NCBI GenBank assembly: GCA_902500805.1
Contig: CABVSA010000001.1
Location: 62,001-126,000, forward strand
Direction: 5' to 3'
DNA from: an uncultured Nitrospira sp.
GTDB lineage: Bacteria > Nitrospirota > Nitrospiria > Nitrospirales > Nitrospiraceae
Length of the DNA: 64,000 bases
In this document: in pieces, positions 43,189 through 51,723 of the stretch
Layout of the letters: every line of letters starts with the position of its first letter
How positions within the stretch are numbered: position 1 is the stretch's first letter
Program-made: the position numbers and the translations under genes
The notes under the pieces: model-generated
The model's database searches: none
Seen by the model: the letters and a program-made list of their open reading frames with translations, nothing else
What the model was told of the DNA's origin: nothing

Positions 43189-44022
43189 CTAGCGATCTGA
43201 GTTGACCAGTGTTCGCCCTTGTCGCAGGGTCAACATGGCGCGTCCGGACTTATTCAACACGCCGCCGAGGATGGGGACGCTGCCCTTCAGAACGTCCATG
43301 GCCCGTGTAACCTCAGCCACAGCGGTGCGACCTTCCTCCACCACGAGCAGCAAGGCATCCAGGTGTGGCGCAAATCCGAGCATGTCGGCGCGTGACAGAA
43401 TTGGGGGAAGATCGAAGACCACAAGACGGGCGGGATAGCGATGCTTCAATTCCTGGACTAAGCCCGTCATTCTCGGCGACACGAGCGCCTCCGCTGAATT
43501 CTTGATTGCCCGTCCTCCAGGAAGGAAGACGAACCGACCGATACCGGGATGAATCAGCAGTGGCGCGAGCGGCGCCTCATCAAGAAGGTGCTCGGACAAT
43601 CCCGAGACGGCGTCCATCCCGAAGACGCGGTGGACCGATGGTCGTAGTAAGTCGGCATCGACCAAGAGCACGGTATGAGCCAGATCCATGGCGAGTGAGA
43701 GCGACAGATTAACCGCCGTCAATGTTTTTCCTTCTTCATCTGATGCACTGGAGACTCCGATGACATTCCACCCTTTCTGACGGTACTGCTGCAACACCTG
43801 CGCCCGGACCATGCGATAGGCATCGACAAACGGGCCTTGATCAAAGCCGGCGATCAAGCGTTGTTCCCGCATCAGATCAGGGGGAAGCGCGATCGTCCTC
43901 GTGGCGGTATACACGATCGGAAGACTTGGTCGTCGTGAGTCTCCCACCAATCGACGCGGATCGGCACCGGAAGGACCGAGTTGCTGTCTCAACCGTTCTT
44001 GGGCCTGCTGAAGATATTCCAT
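43189..44022 (-). CDS. BY-kinase-like tyrosine autokinase of the EPS system
   Basis: 277 residues of the CpsD/CapB type (EpsG-like). The P-loop region reads VIGVSSASDEEGKTLTAVNL, with the GKT of Walker A; Walker A' is VLLVDADLLRPSVH and Walker B is ARLVVFDLPPILS. The usual C-terminal Tyr cluster is missing (the tail ends GRTLVNSDR), so autophosphorylation on a tail is doubtful. It probably cooperates with the Wzz-like protein upstream to control chain length. No ribosome site is visible, so coupling is likely. Confidence 0.85.
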   Translation of the reverse strand: MEYLQQAQERLRQQLGPSGADPRRLVGDSRRPSLPIVYTATRTIALPPDLMREQRLIAGFDQGPFVDAYRMVRAQVLQQYRQKGWNVIGVSSASDEEGKTLTAVNLSLSLAMDLAHTVLLVDADLLRPSVHRVFGMDAVSGLSEHLLDEAPLAPLLIHPGIGRFVFLPGGRAIKNSAEALVSPRMTGLVQELKHRYPARLVVFDLPPILSRADMLGFAPHLDALLLVVEEGRTAVAEVTRAMDVLKGSVPILGGVLNKSGRAMLTLRQGRTLVNSDR

Positions 44023-44051
44023 TGGAGGTTTGCCGTTTCGTTATATTCCGG

Positions 44052-45842
44052 TCAGCCGATTTTTCTGAGGATCGTATACCACACCACATCCAGTGGCCTC
44101 CATGCGAGATGGAGAATGAGTGCCACGACGACCATCGCCCCAAGCGCGGAGAGGCTGACTGCCACGCGACGACGAGAAAGGGCGGCCATCTCACGATCCG
44201 ACGGCAGGTAGGGAACCGCCACAATAGGAACATTGCGCATGGCGTGGGACAGCTGGTCCCGCGTATAGATTTTGCCGTCGACATTGTCGGCCACGACACC
44301 GAGCCCCACTCCCCCGAAGATCGCAAACATGGCACCAAGCAGCAGAATCGCCGGGCGGTTGGGCTGACTGGGCTTCTCAGGCAGCTCCGGTGGATTGATC
44401 AACGAGAAGCGTTCGCCCTTCCGTTGAACTTCGAGCTCGGCGGACACCTGTGCTTCCATCATCCGAGAAGCGATCTCTTGATGCTTGCGCACGGAGTTTT
44501 CCCGATCCCGGATCAAGTCGAGATACTCGGGCTCTACCGTCGGCGTCGATTCCAGCCGTTTGGCATAGTCGGCCATTCGGCGTTTCAACTCGACACGCGC
44601 CGCTTCGAGCGCCTGCAGCGACGCCGTAGTCGAAGCCAGTTGCGAGTCAATATTGATGTACGCGGGATTCTCCGGCTTGATGTTCACCGGCACCGCCGCG
44701 CGATCGGTCGCGGTCTGCAATTCCCGCTCAAGCGACGCTACGACTTCTTGGGCACGGATCACGTCGGGATGGGCCGCATGCATACGCCCGCGAAGGTCAT
44801 CCAACAGGGCTCGTTCCGCCATGAGCCGTTTCGACAACTCATCGCGGCCATCCGAGGCGCCGGTTTCCTTTTCGAGCGAGGACAGTTCCTGTGTCATTTT
44901 AATCATGTCAGGATGATCAGGCTTCACGTAGGCCGCCAGACTGGCGTACTGCGCGCGTAGCGCTTTCAGCCGTTCGTCGACATCCAACAAACGCTCGCCG
45001 CTCGCGCTGATAATCGGGGTGTGAGGCTTCAACGTCGCGAGTTCGCCCTCGAGGTACGTCTTGCGTTCACGCAAGCTTCGGATGTCGCGGTCGGCATCGA
45101 TCAATTCCCGCTGAGCCTGATTCATCAAGGCCATATTCAGCTGCATCAGTTCCGGCAACGCCCCGTCAGCCCGCTGCTTGACCTTAGCGATCCTCCCTTC
45201 CACTTCCTGAATGTGGCGCACCAAGTTTTCTGATTCCTGCTTCAGGAACGACGTGGTTTCGTGGGCATGTCGCTCACGCGTTTTCAAATTTTCGTTCAGG
45301 AAGAGACTCGTCAGCTCATTGGCGACCTTTTGAGCCACATCCGGAGCCTCTCCGTCGTAAGCCAGAGTGAAGGCAATGGTGGCTTGTGTCGGGTTCTGAG
45401 ACCGCTTATCGATGACCTTGACGTTCATGACCTCGATCTGAATATCTTTCGTAAACCGCTCCAGCACTTCCTCGGTGGAGCTTCGTCGCCGAAGGCTCTT
45501 GTAGAGGTCGTATTGATCCACCATACGCCAGAGCGTCGATCGGCTGAGTACTTGTTGTTTGATCGTCTCGATACGTTGATCGACATAGGTCGCGATGGCC
45601 GATCGCACAAGATCTGGGGGAATTTCTTGCTCTTCGATCAGGATCGTGGCGGTAGATCGATACACGGCCGGCCAGAGAAAAGCCAGAGCGGCACTCACGA
45701 CCAGCAACAGTGCCCCTGTAGCCACAATCAACCGGCGGCGACGGCGCAGCAACGCCACATACTCCGTGACGGTCCGTACCTGAACGCTCGTCGTCAATCG
45801 GCCGGATGGCCGCTGATCACTCGTTACCGTGACACTGCCCAT
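44052..45842 (-). CDS. Wzz-like polysaccharide chain-length protein
   Basis: 596 residues. Two transmembrane helices at about 37-58 and 495-515, then a third near the C-terminus, flank a large periplasmic coiled-coil (about 170-470) typical of polysaccharide co-polymerases. N-terminal Wzz signature: EYVALLRRRRRLIVATGALL, then AVYRSTATILIEEQEIP. Length and the PxxP-like motif near PPELPEKPSQPNRP match XrtA-type chain-length determinants. Its start overlaps the outer-membrane protein stop by 19 bases, with a GAAGGA ribosome site. It works with the BY-kinase downstream. Confidence 0.9.
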   Translation of the reverse strand: MGSVTVTSDQRPSGRLTTSVQVRTVTEYVALLRRRRRLIVATGALLLVVSAALAFLWPAVYRSTATILIEEQEIPPDLVRSAIATYVDQRIETIKQQVLSRSTLWRMVDQYDLYKSLRRRSSTEEVLERFTKDIQIEVMNVKVIDKRSQNPTQATIAFTLAYDGEAPDVAQKVANELTSLFLNENLKTRERHAHETTSFLKQESENLVRHIQEVEGRIAKVKQRADGALPELMQLNMALMNQAQRELIDADRDIRSLRERKTYLEGELATLKPHTPIISASGERLLDVDERLKALRAQYASLAAYVKPDHPDMIKMTQELSSLEKETGASDGRDELSKRLMAERALLDDLRGRMHAAHPDVIRAQEVVASLERELQTATDRAAVPVNIKPENPAYINIDSQLASTTASLQALEAARVELKRRMADYAKRLESTPTVEPEYLDLIRDRENSVRKHQEIASRMMEAQVSAELEVQRKGERFSLINPPELPEKPSQPNRPAILLLGAMFAIFGGVGLGVVADNVDGKIYTRDQLSHAMRNVPIVAVPYLPSDREMAALSRRRVAVSLSALGAMVVVALILHLAWRPLDVVWYTILRKIG

Positions 45843-47071
45843 TTGAGTCCTTCATAGCGGAGCACGAGAAACATCGAATGCGCCCCATTGTGCTGGTTAA
45901 GTTCATCAACAGTTCGTTCCGCAAACGTATACGTGGCCTCCACGGTCCAGGATTCGGCAACATTCCACGAGACGCTCGGACTGACGGAAAGGAACCGCGT
46001 GCTCGGAAAGGAACGATTGGCTGAATCCGTGGCGATGGCCGACACAAAATAGAGGCCTCCCGTCAGTGAGGCCGAAAGGGTCTCGCTCAGGCGGTGATGG
46101 ACGGATCCCCCGACGCGGTCGGTCTTGAGTAGTCGCCCGAAGCCGCTCGGGTTGATCCGTCGACTGCCGTCGACCCGAATCGTGGTCTGCTCCAATTGCT
46201 TACTCAACGACGCGTTGTAGATCCACACCACGTCCTGGCTGCTCATAGCCCCGACCCCCGAAAGCTCCAATTCCGAGTTGACCAGTCGTCCCCCACCTCC
46301 CACCGAGCCGATCCACTGATCCCCGAAGTCATGGGTCCAAGTCGCCTGCGCACCATAATAGGTCGTCTCCAGCCCAACGGCTGGAATGCGCACCATCGTG
46401 TAGTCACCGGTCAGCTGCACCTGGTCCAACTCGCTCAGGTGATACGTCGGCCCGCTTGACCCGCCATGGACCTGGTAGTCGAAGAGTCCCAGACGCTGAC
46501 CGTCCTGATAACTGGCATCCGCGAAATTGTACCCGCTTTGCCACGACAGCCTCTCGGTAAGGCCGACTTTCCAGCTCGGGTTGGCGGTCCACATGTTCCG
46601 TTGTGTGAAAGACAACACAAGTCCCGTTGTCTCCAACTCTCCTCGCAGGGTGTTATCGTTGGCAAACCCACCCTCAAACCCCAAGATGTGCCGATCTGTT
46701 CGATATGACGTCCTCAGGGGAAAGTAGTAATTGGTAAAGGATCGATCTTGATCGCCAAAATAATGGACGAAATCCGCCCGCCCCTCACTTTCGACGGACA
46801 GTGACTCCGTCGCACCTTTGAATCGAAGGGCCGGTGTCACCCAATTCCCCCATACTTCATTGTTTCCATCACGCAGGAGCAAATTGCTGTTGTAGATCCC
46901 CTTGACACTCAAGGATGGGACCGCCGACCATTCCGCTGCCAGGGTGTCTCCTATCCCGTCGAACATCGAAACCATTAGTACCCCGCAGAGAGCCGACCGT
47001 AGAACCCAAGACGTGTAGCTTCCACCGTGGCGCGGGATCACAATCGGCCTGCGACTCTCCCATCCTGTCAA
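45824..47071 (-). CDS. Outer-membrane beta-barrel protein of the EPS system
   Basis: 415 residues with a signal peptide (to about 45, TLAA-EW) and a series of amphipathic strands alternating Gly/aromatic residues (PSLSVKGIYNSNLLLRDG, SVEATYTF-like ends). The last residues LRYEGLKWAVSR are short of a terminal Phe, unlike many barrels. In exosortase EPS loci such proteins are probably the outer-membrane secretin or a porin-like partner of the export protein. Overlaps the SLBB stop by four bases (ATGA) and the Wzz start by 19. Function inferred from position. Confidence 0.75.
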   Translation of the reverse strand: MTGWESRRPIVIPRHGGSYTSWVLRSALCGVLMVSMFDGIGDTLAAEWSAVPSLSVKGIYNSNLLLRDGNNEVWGNWVTPALRFKGATESLSVESEGRADFVHYFGDQDRSFTNYYFPLRTSYRTDRHILGFEGGFANDNTLRGELETTGLVLSFTQRNMWTANPSWKVGLTERLSWQSGYNFADASYQDGQRLGLFDYQVHGGSSGPTYHLSELDQVQLTGDYTMVRIPAVGLETTYYGAQATWTHDFGDQWIGSVGGGGRLVNSELELSGVGAMSSQDVVWIYNASLSKQLEQTTIRVDGSRRINPSGFGRLLKTDRVGGSVHHRLSETLSASLTGGLYFVSAIATDSANRSFPSTRFLSVSPSVSWNVAESWTVEATYTFAERTVDELNQHNGAHSMFLVLRYEGLKWAVSR

Positions 47072-47679
47072 GGCACCATCACCACGTCGCCACGCTGAAG
47101 CACGATGTTCTGCTCAAGGTCTTTCCCTTTTCGTGCGTCACCATAACGGAACGGAAATACGATTTCTTCCATCCCTCCTCGTCGACGAATGATCTTGATG
47201 TCATTCTCCGCCGCATAGGGCGTGAGTCCACCGGCCATACTCAGAGCCTGCAGCACATCCGTATGGTGGCCTGCCTGGTACTCCCCCGGTTTATTCACTC
47301 GGCCCAGCACATAGATGCGGTAGCTCTGCACCTTCAAGACGGTCACCGTGACATGTGGAGTCGGCAAGTACTTCGTAAGCCGCGAGGTGATCTCGATCCG
47401 GATATCTTCAACCGTCCGTCCTGACGCCGCCACCTCGCCGATCAAGGGAAAAGAGATCATCCCGTCAGGTCGAACGACCATTTCCTGTGTGAGCTGTTCA
47501 TCTTTCCACACCGCGACCTTAATCACATCTTCGGGTCCGAGCAGGTACGTTGGTTCGGCATTCACAGGCTCGGCCCAGAGGTCACGCGCATGGCTGACCC
47601 CAAAAAGACCGATGCACGCAAGCACGACAATCGCTCGACTCGCTCGACATCTGCTCCAGCTTGGTACGATCATGCTCAT
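47068..47679 (-). CDS. Polysaccharide export protein (SLBB, Wza-like)
   Basis: 203 residues with a signal peptide (to about 36) and Poly_export plus SLBB domains: YLLGPEDVIKVAVWKDEQLT, VRPDGMISFPLIGEVAASGRTVEDI, then YVLGRVNKPGEYQAGHHTDVLQALSMAGGL. It lacks the long C-terminal helix of Wza. No lipobox, unlike many members. It forms a periplasmic or outer-membrane part of the EPS exporter. Overlaps the prsT stop by four bases and the barrel start by four, so it is tightly coupled. Confidence 0.92.
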   Translation of the reverse strand: MSMIVPSWSRCRASRAIVVLACIGLFGVSHARDLWAEPVNAEPTYLLGPEDVIKVAVWKDEQLTQEMVVRPDGMISFPLIGEVAASGRTVEDIRIEITSRLTKYLPTPHVTVTVLKVQSYRIYVLGRVNKPGEYQAGHHTDVLQALSMAGGLTPYAAENDIKIIRRRGGMEEIVFPFRYGDARKGKDLEQNIVLQRGDVVMVP

Positions 47680-50063
47680 CCCGTCACTTGTCCAAGCAGT
47701 GTCTTCGCCTCGTCCAACCCCTCGAACGGGGTACCGGCAGCTACCGCTTTCTTCAGATGGGTGATGGCGTCCGGCCGCCGCCCGGCTTTTACATAGGCGG
47801 CTCCGAGGTGATAATTCAAAATTGGGTGGTCCGGCGCCATCGCCGTTGCTTGCTGCAACACCCTCACCGCATCGACTTCATGACCGAGCTTATGGTGCGC
47901 CCATCCCAGTGTGTCGAGCAAATAGGGATTCGCTTTTTCGGCTTCGAATCGACGACTCAGCTCCAACGCCCGCTGAAGGCTCCGTGGATCACCTTTATGG
48001 TCGACCAAGGCCGCCGCTAGATTGTTGGCTGCAACAAGCGACGTGGGAGCACGCTTCAAGACCATCTCATAATGATCAATCGCCTCATCATGCTGCTTTT
48101 GCGACGAGAGACTCATCGCCAGTAGGAGACGCAATTGTTCATTCTCGGGATTCCGCTCCAGTCCCTTCCGCAGCACTGCATCACCTTCCGCCGTCCGCTG
48201 TTGCGTCTGGTGAAGTCGGGCGAGATGGATCCAGGGGGTCGTCCACTTGGGATTGACACGGACGGCTGTTTCCAAATGAGAAACCGCTGCGGTCTGCTCA
48301 CCTTTCGTCAGCAAGAGTTCGCCGAGAAAGCCGGCAGCGTAGGGATGCTCTGGGAATTTGGCTAGTAACGTTTCCAGACGTTGCTGCGCCTGCGGCATAT
48401 GTCCACGCCTGAGATCCAATTGCACGAGTGCGAGGAGCGGCTCCGCCGCTTCCGGCCGTTGGCGGGCGGCTTTGCTATAAGCGCCCTCGGCTGCATCCCA
48501 CTTCTGTTGGGCCAGGGCTACATGACCTTCCGCCAAACTTGCGAGAGCCTCGTTGGCCCCGGCTTTGCGCAACTGCTGGAGAGTCTCCTGGCTCTTATTC
48601 CAATCCTTCTCCTGCAGCTGCAACTGAAACAGCATGCCGAGGAGCGCGACATTACCAGGATTTTTTGCGAGCAGCGGATCCAGCCGTTGCTTCGCTTCCT
48701 TAAATTGCCCGGCCGTCGCATCGAGTCCGGCCAGCAAGATCTGGGCCTCCATCAGTGTCGGCTTCAAGGCGAGAGCTTTATCCAGACTTTCACGAGCCAG
48801 CGTCGGTTCGCCTGCCAGCAGATGCGAGCGGGCCAAGAGGACATACCCCTCCACGAGTTCCGGCTGATCTTTGAGTACGGAACGAAAGTCGAGAATCGCA
48901 TCCTTCCCATTTCCACGCTGGAGTGCGATTTTGCCTCTGAGCATGAGGGCGTCGCTCGACCGTGAGTTGTCCTTAAGCACGGCTTGTACTTTTTGCTCGG
49001 CCTCCTCGACTTTTCCTTCGGCCCAGTCGAGAACCGCCAGCTTCACCTGCGCCTCAGAAGCCTCCGGTTTTCCGGAGAAGGCCGTCTCCATCTCACGATA
49101 CAGTTCTCGCGCCCTTTCGACCCGCTTGGTCGATTCATAGAGGCCGCCCAGCGCCAACCAAAGTTTCCCGTTGTTTGGAAGCTCTTTACGCGCCTGTTGC
49201 AGCACCGTTTCACCCTGCTCGATGCCGCGACGCTTCCCGAGATACTCGGCCAGTGACAACCAGCGCTTCTCATTGTCCGGTTCGGTTCGAATCGCGTCCC
49301 GTAAGATCGATTCCGCTTTTTCATATTGCTGTTGTCCATCATAGAACGAGACTTGCCGCAACTGGTGTGTGAATACCGTCGGCTCCAGCGCGGCGATTTT
49401 TGCGAGCGTTGTTTCAGCCTCCGCCTTTTGCCCCTGCTTGATCAGCGTGGTCGCCAACACATCCAGCAATTCAAGATTGTCCGGATGGACCTCCAACGCT
49501 CGACGCAGAAACGGCGTCGCCTCTCCTGTCCTTTGGACCGAGCTATAGAGCCCGGCGATGAGCAGTGCCGCATCCACCTCGGTAGGCGCGGCGGCGATCA
49601 GCTTCTCCGCCTGGTTGATCGCCTCTTTCACATGGTCGGAAAGCGCCAGCGTGGCAATCTTGATGGCTTGCGCCGGAACATGATTCGGATGTTGTGTCAA
49701 TAATCGATCCGTGATCTTCTTGGCTTGGTCCAGCTCCCGAACCTCGAGGTAGTACTTCGCCAGCTTCACCTGGCCCCGATCATGATCAGGGCTGAGCTCA
49801 ACGACCTGTTGATAGGCGGCAAACGCATTGCGCCAGTTTTGCTCCTTCTCTTCCACTTGCGCATAGAGAAAGTAGGCATCGGCATCCTTAGGATCGATCT
49901 GGAGAACATTTCTCAGTGCAATTCTGGCTTTAGGAAAATTGCCTTCCTGGAAGTACTCCTGCGCCTTCAGCAGATATTTGGCCTTGCGATCTTCCGCACC
50001 ACCACAAGCGACCAACCCGACCGCTAGAACAAGGACCAGTCCGAGTACACTCAATGACTTCAT
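47676..50063 (-). CDS. prsT: PEP-CTERM-system TPR lipoprotein PrsT
   Basis: 795 residues from the ATG at 50063, with AGAGGAG upstream; an earlier in-frame start is less likely. A lipobox (VGLVAC, Cys20) and then at least 15 TPR-like helical pairs (AQEYFQEGNFPKARIALRNVLQIDPKD, and similar up to LGAAYVKAGRRPDAITHLKKAV). The length and order match PrsT, a conserved gene of exosortase loci of unknown biochemical role, probably a scaffold for EPS assembly on the outer membrane. Follows the WecA-like gene by 20 bp and overlaps the SLBB gene. Confidence 0.9.
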   Translation of the reverse strand: MKSLSVLGLVLVLAVGLVACGGAEDRKAKYLLKAQEYFQEGNFPKARIALRNVLQIDPKDADAYFLYAQVEEKEQNWRNAFAAYQQVVELSPDHDRGQVKLAKYYLEVRELDQAKKITDRLLTQHPNHVPAQAIKIATLALSDHVKEAINQAEKLIAAAPTEVDAALLIAGLYSSVQRTGEATPFLRRALEVHPDNLELLDVLATTLIKQGQKAEAETTLAKIAALEPTVFTHQLRQVSFYDGQQQYEKAESILRDAIRTEPDNEKRWLSLAEYLGKRRGIEQGETVLQQARKELPNNGKLWLALGGLYESTKRVERARELYREMETAFSGKPEASEAQVKLAVLDWAEGKVEEAEQKVQAVLKDNSRSSDALMLRGKIALQRGNGKDAILDFRSVLKDQPELVEGYVLLARSHLLAGEPTLARESLDKALALKPTLMEAQILLAGLDATAGQFKEAKQRLDPLLAKNPGNVALLGMLFQLQLQEKDWNKSQETLQQLRKAGANEALASLAEGHVALAQQKWDAAEGAYSKAARQRPEAAEPLLALVQLDLRRGHMPQAQQRLETLLAKFPEHPYAAGFLGELLLTKGEQTAAVSHLETAVRVNPKWTTPWIHLARLHQTQQRTAEGDAVLRKGLERNPENEQLRLLLAMSLSSQKQHDEAIDHYEMVLKRAPTSLVAANNLAAALVDHKGDPRSLQRALELSRRFEAEKANPYLLDTLGWAHHKLGHEVDAVRVLQQATAMAPDHPILNYHLGAAYVKAGRRPDAITHLKKAVAAGTPFEGLDEAKTLLGQVTG

Positions 50064-50083
50064 TTCCGTTCTCCTCTTTCCCC

Positions 50084-51712
50084 CTACAACCACCACGCCC
50101 GGACCATCACCCCCGCCAGCATCACGAGCGAGACCACACCGAGTCGCACGACGGCCGACGACCGTAGGTTGAGCAGCAATTCAAACGAAAAAAACAGTAC
50201 GATCAACTTTGCCGTCAACAGGCCCATTGGAACATCGCCGACCGTCATCCCGGGAAGAAACGGCATGACCCCGGCGACCAAGATGATGAGGTAATCAAGC
50301 GGGGTAGTCTGAAACTGCTCCTCCCCGACCACATGAATCGCAAGAATGACCAGCAATGCGAGCAACGCGACGCCGATATTGATGAGACTCAGATCTCGAA
50401 TCATCATGTCTCGCGGGAAGACATCGCTGTAGTACATCAGGCATGTGCTGCCGATATACAGCGCCGCGCGGACGGCCCAGGGCGCTGCCGAGGGCAGAAA
50501 GAATGAACCGATCACCGCCACCGTCAGTGCACCGGCGATCATTCCAGCATCGACTGGAATCTCACGTGGCGCCGCAATGGCCCCGACCAGATACAAGGGA
50601 ACGGCAAGGTACAAAACGGTGAGTGAGACCTCGCCGATCATCCAGCGATCGCCTCCTCCTTGAACTGCCGGTCGAGGAACGGGCGACAACTCGGTTTGGA
50701 GCGCGGACGGGATCTTCGGGACTCGCATAAACACGCTGAGTAGTCCCAGGACGAATACAAGATAGACGGCGACTAACAGCCATTCCGGCTGCCAGCGCAG
50801 CACATAGGCGCAGCCTACCATGAGGGCATGAACGGCATAGATCAGGGTGACAGCCTGTCCATGCGACAGCCCGGAGGCAAGCAATCTGTGATGAACATGA
50901 CTTCGATCACCGACGAACGGCGATCGCCCCTGAAGATACCGATGAATCATGACACCGGCCGTGTCCAATAACGGGACGCCCCAAAGAAAGAGGGCCAACA
51001 GCGGGCTATAGGCCGTTCGGGTGGCGTCGGTCAAGAGAATGGCAGCCACGGCCAAGTAGTGCCCAAGAAATTGACTGCCGGCGTCGCCCATAAAAATTCT
51101 GGCCGGATGGGTGTTGAACCTAAGAAACCCCAATAGGCCTCCCAGGATCGATACCATGAGGAGAGCCAATAAGGATTCGTTGGCTTGGAACGCCAAATAG
51201 GCAATCCCCGCAAAACTGAGTAGCGACAAACCACCCGCCAAACCGTCGAGCCCATCGGAGAGATTCACGGCATTCGTAACCCCGACGATCACCATTAAGG
51301 TGAGGGGCACGGAGATCCAGCCGGGGAGGAGCACATCGTCCAAGAACGGTAGAGAATTGATACGCACGCCGGCGAACCAAACGGCCACCAGCGCGGCCAT
51401 GATTTGTCCCACAAACTTCATCTGGTAACTAAGCCCAACCCGATCATCCCAAATCCCGAAGCCCAAGATCACGGCTCCGCCGAGCAAGCTGGATACAATG
51501 AGTTGATTCTTCGGAGCCCACATGAGAACCGCACCAAACGTGGCGATGGCAAAGGCGATTCCACCGATCTTCGCGACGGGCTCACGGTGGGCATGTCGCT
51601 CACGCGGCACATCAATAAACTGGAGCCGCCAGGCCGATGCCGACAAGGTCGGGATCAACGCGATACAGATGATCAAGGACCCCATGAAGCTAAAAAACAA
51701 GGTTGAGCCCAC
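50084..51712 (-). CDS. WecA/MraY-like initiating sugar-phosphate transferase
   Basis: 542 residues from a GTG at 51712 with GAGAGG upstream; longer frames would overlap xrtD heavily. Ten or more helices. Family motifs: GIWDDRVGLSY, NLSDGLDGLAGG, HPARIFMGDAGSQFLGH and SHVHHRLL. It transfers a sugar-1-phosphate to undecaprenyl phosphate, the first step of EPS repeat synthesis. The usual family core is about 350 residues; here about 170 extra C-terminal residues add further helices. The role of the extension is unknown. It lies 11 bases after the exosortase gene. Confidence 0.88.
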   Translation of the reverse strand: MGSTLFFSFMGSLIICIALIPTLSASAWRLQFIDVPRERHAHREPVAKIGGIAFAIATFGAVLMWAPKNQLIVSSLLGGAVILGFGIWDDRVGLSYQMKFVGQIMAALVAVWFAGVRINSLPFLDDVLLPGWISVPLTLMVIVGVTNAVNLSDGLDGLAGGLSLLSFAGIAYLAFQANESLLALLMVSILGGLLGFLRFNTHPARIFMGDAGSQFLGHYLAVAAILLTDATRTAYSPLLALFLWGVPLLDTAGVMIHRYLQGRSPFVGDRSHVHHRLLASGLSHGQAVTLIYAVHALMVGCAYVLRWQPEWLLVAVYLVFVLGLLSVFMRVPKIPSALQTELSPVPRPAVQGGGDRWMIGEVSLTVLYLAVPLYLVGAIAAPREIPVDAGMIAGALTVAVIGSFFLPSAAPWAVRAALYIGSTCLMYYSDVFPRDMMIRDLSLINIGVALLALLVILAIHVVGEEQFQTTPLDYLIILVAGVMPFLPGMTVGDVPMGLLTAKLIVLFFSFELLLNLRSSAVVRLGVVSLVMLAGVMVRAWWL

Positions 51713-51723
51713 TGCTCGGCCTC

